A DNA stretch of 64,000 bases from contig NZ_CAMQAZ010000003.1 of the NCBI RefSeq assembly GCF_946998835.1, forward strand, positions 1 through 64,000, read 5' to 3'. A program made the position numbers and the translations under genes. Shown here in pieces: positions 59,446 to 64,000 of this stretch. A model generated the notes under the pieces. The model made no database searches. It saw only the letters and a program-made list of their open reading frames with translations, and was not told where the DNA came from. How positions within the stretch are numbered: the first letter of the stretch is position 1; each line of letters opens with the position of its first letter. This DNA comes from an uncultured Corynebacterium sp. GTDB taxonomy: Bacteria; Actinomycetota; Actinomycetes; Mycobacteriales; Mycobacteriaceae.

Positions 59446-61506
59446 ATGGCAGAACAGCCCGAACAACAGCGGAGAGAAAATCCGACTACGTCGTCAAGCC
59501 TTGCCGTGGAGCGTCTGCAGCGCATCTTGCTGCCGAAGCTCGGCGAACCTCGCGATGTCCGCTCCCTCTACTTGGTAGAGCCGGACACCAACGCTGGTCG
59601 CGTACAGGCGCATTCGCGCACTTCGGCGACCATTCCCGCAGGTGATGAGGTCAGTTTTGAAACTTACTTCAACGCCTTCCCGGCCAGCTACTGGCGTCGC
59701 TGGACCAATCTGGACAATGTCGTCCTGCGGCTTGAGATTTCCGGCACCGCCCGCGTCGACATTTACCGCTCCAAGATCGACGGTGCTCGTATCGCCGTGA
59801 CCGGTCAGGTTGTCGGCTCGCTTGTCGACGCCTCTGAAGGGGCGGCCGCGAAGGTGGACGAGGAGAACATCAACGTCTGCGAGATTGCGGTTCCGCTGAC
59901 TCAGTTCGAGGACGGCGGCTGGATCTGGTTCGACCTGACCTGTGAGACGGACGTGGTAATTCACTCCGCAGGTTGGTATTCCGACATTGCCGCTCCGAAT
60001 CAGACCTACCCGGACGGCACGGAGCGCCCGGCGCCGGAGGGTCGCGTCACTATTGGCATTCCGACGTTCAACCGGCCGACCGATGCGGTTGCCGCGCTTG
60101 AGGCGCTGTCCTCGGACCCGGAAGTTGACGCTATTATCGATGCTGTTTTGATGCCTGACCAGGGCACTAAGCATCCGGCGGATGAGCCGGGCTTTGATGC
60201 CGTCGCCAAGCACTTCGGTGAGCGGTTGCGTATTTTCCCGCAGGGGAACCTCGGCGGTTCCGGCGGTTACTCCCGCATTATGTACGAGGCCCTCGGTGGC
60301 GCGGACTCCGATCCGAAGCGCGCGACTGACAGCCCGTTCATTCTCTACATGGATGATGACATCGCTATCGAGCCGGATTCCATCCTGCGCGCGGTTGCTG
60401 TGGGCCGATTCGCGAAGTCGCCGATGCTGGTTGGTGGCCAGATGCTGAACCTCCAGGAGCGCAGTCATCTGCACTCGATGGGCGAGGTCATCGGCCGCCA
60501 CGACTTCATGTGGACCTCCGCTCCGCATGTCCACTATGACCACGACTTTTACTCTCATCCGCTGCGCGATCGCGGTGAGCATGGCACGAATGCGTCCGGT
60601 GAGGTTGTGGATTCGAAGGACCTCCACCGCCGCATCGATGTTGAGTTCAACGGTTGGTGGATGTGCCTGATTCCGCGCGTCGCCGCAGAGACTATTGGTC
60701 AGCCGCTGCCACTGTTTATTAAGTGGGACGATGCCGAATACGGTCTGCGTGCAGGCAAGGCCGGCTTCCCGACGGCCACGTGGCCGGGCGTGGCAATTTG
60801 GCATATGGCCTGGTCGGATAAGGACGACGCGATTGACTGGCAGGCGTATTTCCACCTGCGCAACCGCCTGATTGTCGCGGCTCTCCAGCACGAGGGCGAT
60901 ACTGCCGGCATCGTGCGTTCGATGCGCAAGGCCACTTTCAAGCACCTCCTGTGCTTGGAGTACTCCACTGTTGCCATTCAGAATGAAGCCATGAAGGACT
61001 TCCTGGCAGGCCCGGAGCATCTTTTCGACATTCTTGAGTCTTCGCTGCCGCGCATCAATACTCTTCGGAAGAACTTCCCCGACGCGGTTGTGTTGCCGAG
61101 TGCAGGCGATCTGCCGAAGCCCTCCGGTATTCCGGGGGTTCCGACTAAGGATGTCGGTGGTCGCCTGGGCAAGCTGAAGAAGGTCGGTTGGTTGGCAAAG
61201 GGTCTGCTCCACAGTGTGCGCCCGGAAAAGTCCGAGCATCACGCAGTGCCACAGGCGAACCTGGCTCCGCTGGAGGCTCGCTGGTTCTCTCTGTCTCGTC
61301 TCGATGGCGCAACTGTGACCACCGCTGATGGCCGCGGCGTGGTGTACCGTCAGCGTGACCGCGACAAGGCCAAGGCGCTGCTGGAGGAATCCTGGGAGCT
61401 GCAGAAGCAGGTTGAGGAGCGCTTTGAGCACATGCAGGCACGCTACCGCGCCGCCTATGACGATCTGACCAGTAGGAAGGCCTGGGCGAATGTCTTCGAA
61501 AATTAA
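59446..61506 (+). CDS. glfT2: Galactofuranosyltransferase GlfT2
   Basis: A ~686-aa GT2-fold polymerase of the galactan, longer than the ~637 aa of the M. tuberculosis enzyme. A beta-sandwich N-terminal part (~1-190) precedes the GT-A domain: RVTIGIPTFNRPTDAV, the DDD motif ILYMDDDIAIEPDS (DXD, metal/UDP binding), and FIKWDDAEYGLRAGKAG with the catalytic Asp/Glu. A helical C-terminal part follows. It adds Galf in alternating beta(1->5) and beta(1->6) links on the lipid-linked galactan from UDP-Galf made by Glf. ATG 59446 is chosen; TTG 59434 is possible. It overlaps the next gene by 17 bases. Confidence 0.94.
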   Translation: MAEQPEQQRRENPTTSSSLAVERLQRILLPKLGEPRDVRSLYLVEPDTNAGRVQAHSRTSATIPAGDEVSFETYFNAFPASYWRRWTNLDNVVLRLEISGTARVDIYRSKIDGARIAVTGQVVGSLVDASEGAAAKVDEENINVCEIAVPLTQFEDGGWIWFDLTCETDVVIHSAGWYSDIAAPNQTYPDGTERPAPEGRVTIGIPTFNRPTDAVAALEALSSDPEVDAIIDAVLMPDQGTKHPADEPGFDAVAKHFGERLRIFPQGNLGGSGGYSRIMYEALGGADSDPKRATDSPFILYMDDDIAIEPDSILRAVAVGRFAKSPMLVGGQMLNLQERSHLHSMGEVIGRHDFMWTSAPHVHYDHDFYSHPLRDRGEHGTNASGEVVDSKDLHRRIDVEFNGWWMCLIPRVAAETIGQPLPLFIKWDDAEYGLRAGKAGFPTATWPGVAIWHMAWSDKDDAIDWQAYFHLRNRLIVAALQHEGDTAGIVRSMRKATFKHLLCLEYSTVAIQNEAMKDFLAGPEHLFDILESSLPRINTLRKNFPDAVVLPSAGDLPKPSGIPGVPTKDVGGRLGKLKKVGWLAKGLLHSVRPEKSEHHAVPQANLAPLEARWFSLSRLDGATVTTADGRGVVYRQRDRDKAKALLEESWELQKQVEERFEHMQARYRAAYDDLTSRKAWANVFEN

Positions 61507-62089
61507 AGGCGATCCGTTCGGCGAGTCCGACGTTCTCGTTAATATTCAGCACACGCTTAACGACGTTCCGGGTGTGCTGCCCACCGCGCGTGCCATGAGC
61601 TATTTCGGCGAGCACGCCCTCGGTTGGATGGGGCTCGCGGCCCTCGGGGCGGCGGTGGATAAGGAGCGACGCATTGGTTGGGCAAAGGTTGGTGTGGCAG
61701 CCTTCACCTCGCATGCGGCATCAGTGGTATTGAAGCGCATTGTCCGCCGCCCGCGTCCCCATGACCGTCGTATAGCAATTGGCGTAGGTACGCCGAGCAA
61801 GCTGAGCTTCCCGTCCTCGCACGCGACGTCGACGACGGCAGCACTGATGGGGATTGCAAAGTTGGGTTACCCGGCAGCGCCGGCTGTGGGTGTGCCAGCG
61901 ATTATGCTCTCGCGGCTGGTGTTGGGAGTGCACTACCCAACAGATGTTGCTCTCGGCGCGGCGCTGGGCACAGCTACCGCTATTGCGGTGGACAAGATTG
62001 GTGATAAGGTCATCGAGCCGAAAAAGGCGCAGCATAACCAGCCTAACCGGGGCGGACAGCCCTCCATTGCGGAAAGGAATGCACAGTGA
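61490..62089 (+). CDS. PAP2-family phosphatase of the DPA pathway
   Basis: A 199-aa membrane phosphatase. The three PAP2 motifs are present: KRIVRRPRPHD (KX6RP), PSSHATST (PSGH-like), SRLVLGVHYPTD (SRX5HX3D). It lies between glfT2 and ubiA, the place of the mycobacterial Rv3807c gene, proposed to dephosphorylate decaprenyl-phosphoryl-5-phosphoribose on the way to decaprenyl-phosphoryl-ribose/arabinose. It overlaps glfT2 by 17 bases and ubiA by 4, indicating tight coupling. Confidence 0.9.
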   Translation: MSSKIKGDPFGESDVLVNIQHTLNDVPGVLPTARAMSYFGEHALGWMGLAALGAAVDKERRIGWAKVGVAAFTSHAASVVLKRIVRRPRPHDRRIAIGVGTPSKLSFPSSHATSTTAALMGIAKLGYPAAPAVGVPAIMLSRLVLGVHYPTDVALGAALGTATAIAVDKIGDKVIEPKKAQHNQPNRGGQPSIAERNAQ

Positions 62090-63138
62090 CACAGGCGGAG
62101 AACGACAACTTGGCCAATGTGTCGGCCAATCAGCGACGAACTTCTCAATCAAGGATTGGATCTGAGCCGCATACTTCCGGCATCGATGAGCCTGCACACC
62201 CGCAGGGACATCCGCCGAAGAATCTGCTGGACGGCATGATTAAGGCGCTTCGCCCGAAGCAGTGGGTGAAGAACGTCCTGGTTATCGCGGCTCCGCTGGC
62301 AGCCGGCAACGAGATTATGGACTCGGGACGCTCGATTGGCACATTGGCTGTCGACATCCTGGTGGCGTTTGTTGCTTTCTGCTTGGCGGCATCGTCGATT
62401 TACCTGATTAATGATGCCCGCGATGTCGAGGCTGACCGCGCGCATCCGACCAAACGCTTCCGTCCTATTGCCGCTGGCGTGCTGCCGGTGAGCGTGGCGT
62501 ATGTCATGGCAGTCGTGCTGATTGTTGGTGCGATTGCGGTTTCCTGGGTTGCTTCCGAGGGGCCGGGGCTGGCAATTGTCGTGGCTGTATATATTGCGCT
62601 GCAGCTTGGCTACTGCTTTGGCTTGAAGCACCAGCCGGTGATTGATATTGCGCTGGTGTCCTCGGGCTTCATGCTGCGTGCAATGGCCGGTGGTGTGGCC
62701 GCGAACATTAACCTATCGCAGTGGTTCCTGCTGGTTGCCGCCTTTGGTTCCCTGTTTATGGCAGCCGGCAAGCGTTACGCAGAGCTGTTGCTGGCGGAAC
62801 GTACGGGTAAGAAGATTCGCAAGTCTCTGCAGGGCTACACCGCGACCTACCTGCGCTTTGTGTGGACACTGGCCGCGACTGCGGTGGTACTCAGCTACGC
62901 ACTGTGGGGCTTTGAGATGGGCCGCGCGCCGGGCACGTCCTCCGCTTCGGCTATTTGGTACGAGATTTCGATGGTCCCATTCACCGTCGCCATCCTGCGT
63001 TTTGCCGCTGACGTTGACCGCGGTGATGCGGGTAGCCCGGATGAGATCGCACTGAAGGACCGCCCACTGCAGGCACTGGCCGTTCTATGGCTGCTGTCCA
63101 TTGCCATCGCTGTCTACGCTGTTCCGGCTATGGCGTAA
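62086..63138 (+). CDS. ubiA: Decaprenyl-phosphate phosphoribosyltransferase (UbiA family)
   Basis: A 350-aa integral membrane prenyltransferase, starting at GTG 62086 in a GTGA overlap with the previous stop. Aspartate motifs: LINDARDVEADRAHPTKRFRP (NDxxDxxxD) and DIALVSSGFMLRAMAGG. About nine TM segments follow. By position and family it is the homologue of Rv3806c, which joins PRPP to decaprenyl phosphate, the first step to the arabinose donor DPA. A mycolyltransferase gene comes next on the same strand after a 427-base gap. Confidence 0.93.
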   Translation: MTQAENDNLANVSANQRRTSQSRIGSEPHTSGIDEPAHPQGHPPKNLLDGMIKALRPKQWVKNVLVIAAPLAAGNEIMDSGRSIGTLAVDILVAFVAFCLAASSIYLINDARDVEADRAHPTKRFRPIAAGVLPVSVAYVMAVVLIVGAIAVSWVASEGPGLAIVVAVYIALQLGYCFGLKHQPVIDIALVSSGFMLRAMAGGVAANINLSQWFLLVAAFGSLFMAAGKRYAELLLAERTGKKIRKSLQGYTATYLRFVWTLAATAVVLSYALWGFEMGRAPGTSSASAIWYEISMVPFTVAILRFAADVDRGDAGSPDEIALKDRPLQALAVLWLLSIAIAVYAVPAMA

Positions 63139-63565
63139 CTTTCTAGTCGGCTCGCGGTTTCTGATTGCGGGCTCGGCTCGCGGGTGCTCCTTTCGGAAGC
63201 ATCTTGGCTGGCGCTTGGATAACGCTTGGGCTGGCTATTGGGTAGGGCTTGGGTTGCACTCAGGTTTTGGATGAGAACCTAACTCGGGGGTGGAATTACA
63301 AATTTGTAGTTCTCCCAGCATCTAGCGGTGTTTATAGGGCTCGTGCCGTTATTTTGTAGATAAACATTGTGAATATCACGAAAAGATTACGTTTCCGCTT
63401 GGGTGTTGGGCACCTCTTTAGTACTGTTATGTAATTGAGATTTCCCTGAGGAGTAGTCCTCAGATATTGCGTCACAGTTGAAAACAGCTAGCGAAGCCTG
63501 TTTTTGGGCAGTAGCCTCAGCGGAGAATGGCGTGGGGATAGTCCGAAAGTAATTAGAGGAGAACA
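63139..63565 (+). other. Intergenic region before the mycolyltransferase gene
   Basis: No gene fits. In C. glutamicum this position holds aftB (arabinofuranosyltransferase); nothing like it is seen here. The first part has degenerate GCTTGGG repeats (63205-63260). The rest is AT-richer (63340-63450) and must carry the mycolyltransferase promoter; AGAGGAG lies just before 63566. Confidence 0.5.
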
Positions 63566-64000
63566 ATGAGCTTTACTACAGTGAGGCGCAACTTTGCCGT
63601 GAAGGTTGTGGCCGCCCTTGTCGCTGTTGCGATGGCTTTCGTTGGCTTGATGGTTGTTTCCGCCAAGGATGCAGCCGCAGCGCCGGATGCAAACCGTGAT
63701 CGTCTGCGTCCGGGATGTGTGTGGGATCCGTATAACTGGTGGGTCCAGTACTGCAAGGTGTACTCGCCATCCATGCAGCGCGAAATTCCGGTTCAGATTC
63801 GCGCGGCCGTCGGCGGCGGCAATGCATCGCTCTACATGCTCGACGGCCTCTACGGCTTCAACCCCGGTGCATCCGGCTGGATTTGGTCGGGTCATGTCGC
63901 GCAGACCTTCAACCACGACAACATCACCCTCGTCGCACCGGCTGCTGGTGACGGCTCCTTCTACGCCGATTGGTACCGCCCGGCCCAGACCCCTGAAGGT
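63566..64000 (+). CDS. Trehalose mycolyltransferase / antigen-85-type esterase, N-terminal part
   Basis: The first 145 codons are in the window; the gene runs off the right edge. ATG 63566 has AGAGGAG upstream. Signal peptide VKVVAALVAVAMAFVGLMVVSA, cleavage near AKDAAAAP. The mature start shows the fold of the Ag85 family: Cys-rich VWDPYNWWVQYCKVYSPSMQ, VGGGNASLYMLDGLYG, then NITLVAPAAGDGSFYADWY. The nucleophile Ser and its His/Asp partners lie beyond the window. It transfers corynomycolates from trehalose monomycolate to arabinogalactan or trehalose. Confidence 0.85.
   Translation, partial: MSFTTVRRNFAVKVVAALVAVAMAFVGLMVVSAKDAAAAPDANRDRLRPGCVWDPYNWWVQYCKVYSPSMQREIPVQIRAAVGGGNASLYMLDGLYGFNPGASGWIWSGHVAQTFNHDNITLVAPAAGDGSFYADWYRPAQTPEG

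Noticed and set aside
59494..61431. 645-codon open frame antisense to glfT2
   Set aside because: It mirrors a highly biased GC-rich gene; the encoded sequence has no recognisable domain, and glfT2 is well supported.

Overview
The window is GC-rich actinobacterial DNA, almost certainly from a Corynebacterium (order Mycobacteriales). The marker genes for this are the arabinogalactan/mycolate cell-wall set (glf, glfT2, PAP2 phosphatase, decaprenyl-phosphate phosphoribosyltransferase, antigen-85-type mycolyltransferase), an Lsr2 protein, an ldh-pyk2 gene pair, an LCP ligase beside pheA, and two PGRP-domain envelope proteins. Species was not assigned.

Layout. 1-110: 3' end of a 5S rRNA and the rRNA-operon terminator. 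0.2-9.5 kb: an SDR reductase, a DUF2871 membrane protein, a MacB-like ABC exporter pair, an RluA-type pseudouridine synthase, a double UspA protein, a small GlsB-type membrane protein, a TetR regulator and an Lsr2-like protein with an altered DNA-binding motif. 9.8-18.3 kb: Tat-exported PhoD phosphatase, DUF6474-like coiled-coil protein, TM0106-type RecB-like nuclease, crotonase, superoxide dismutase and a membrane alpha/beta hydrolase. 18.4-33.3 kb: L-lactate dehydrogenase, Pyk2-type pyruvate kinase, two unknown proteins, LCP ligase, fructosamine-kinase-like protein, amidase, pheA with a phosphoglycerate-mutase-like gene, DUF1707 protein, small zincin, septum-formation-type protein, LysE exporter and serS. 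33.3-42.7 kb: a repeat-rich intergenic region, a PadR/membrane-protein pair, the glycerol genes glpD-glpF-glpK, a long acyltransferase and a HAD phosphatase.

42.7-48.3 kb holds two related PGRP/amidase-like exported proteins and glf. 58.2-64.0 kb holds an RhtA-like exporter, glfT2, PAP2, ubiA and the start of a mycolyltransferase gene that runs off the window.

Between these cell-wall genes (48.4-58.2 kb) lies the most unusual region: a compact six-gene minus-strand operon. In order of transcription it encodes a NYN (PIN-like) nuclease, a fusion of HTH, degenerate N6-methylase and HsdS-type recognition domain, a canonical HsdM, HsdS and HsdR, and a protein with an Abi_C/HEPN-like RNxxxxxH motif. 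The genes are 0-10 nt apart or overlap by one base. They are preceded by a good promoter whose spacer carries a GTTCACA site, repeated four times in the upstream region. This looks like a type I restriction-modification system with two putative RNases and its own regulator, and is the best candidate for an undescribed composite defence system. A broken CBS-domain gene fragment lies at the right flank, just past the RhtA-like gene.
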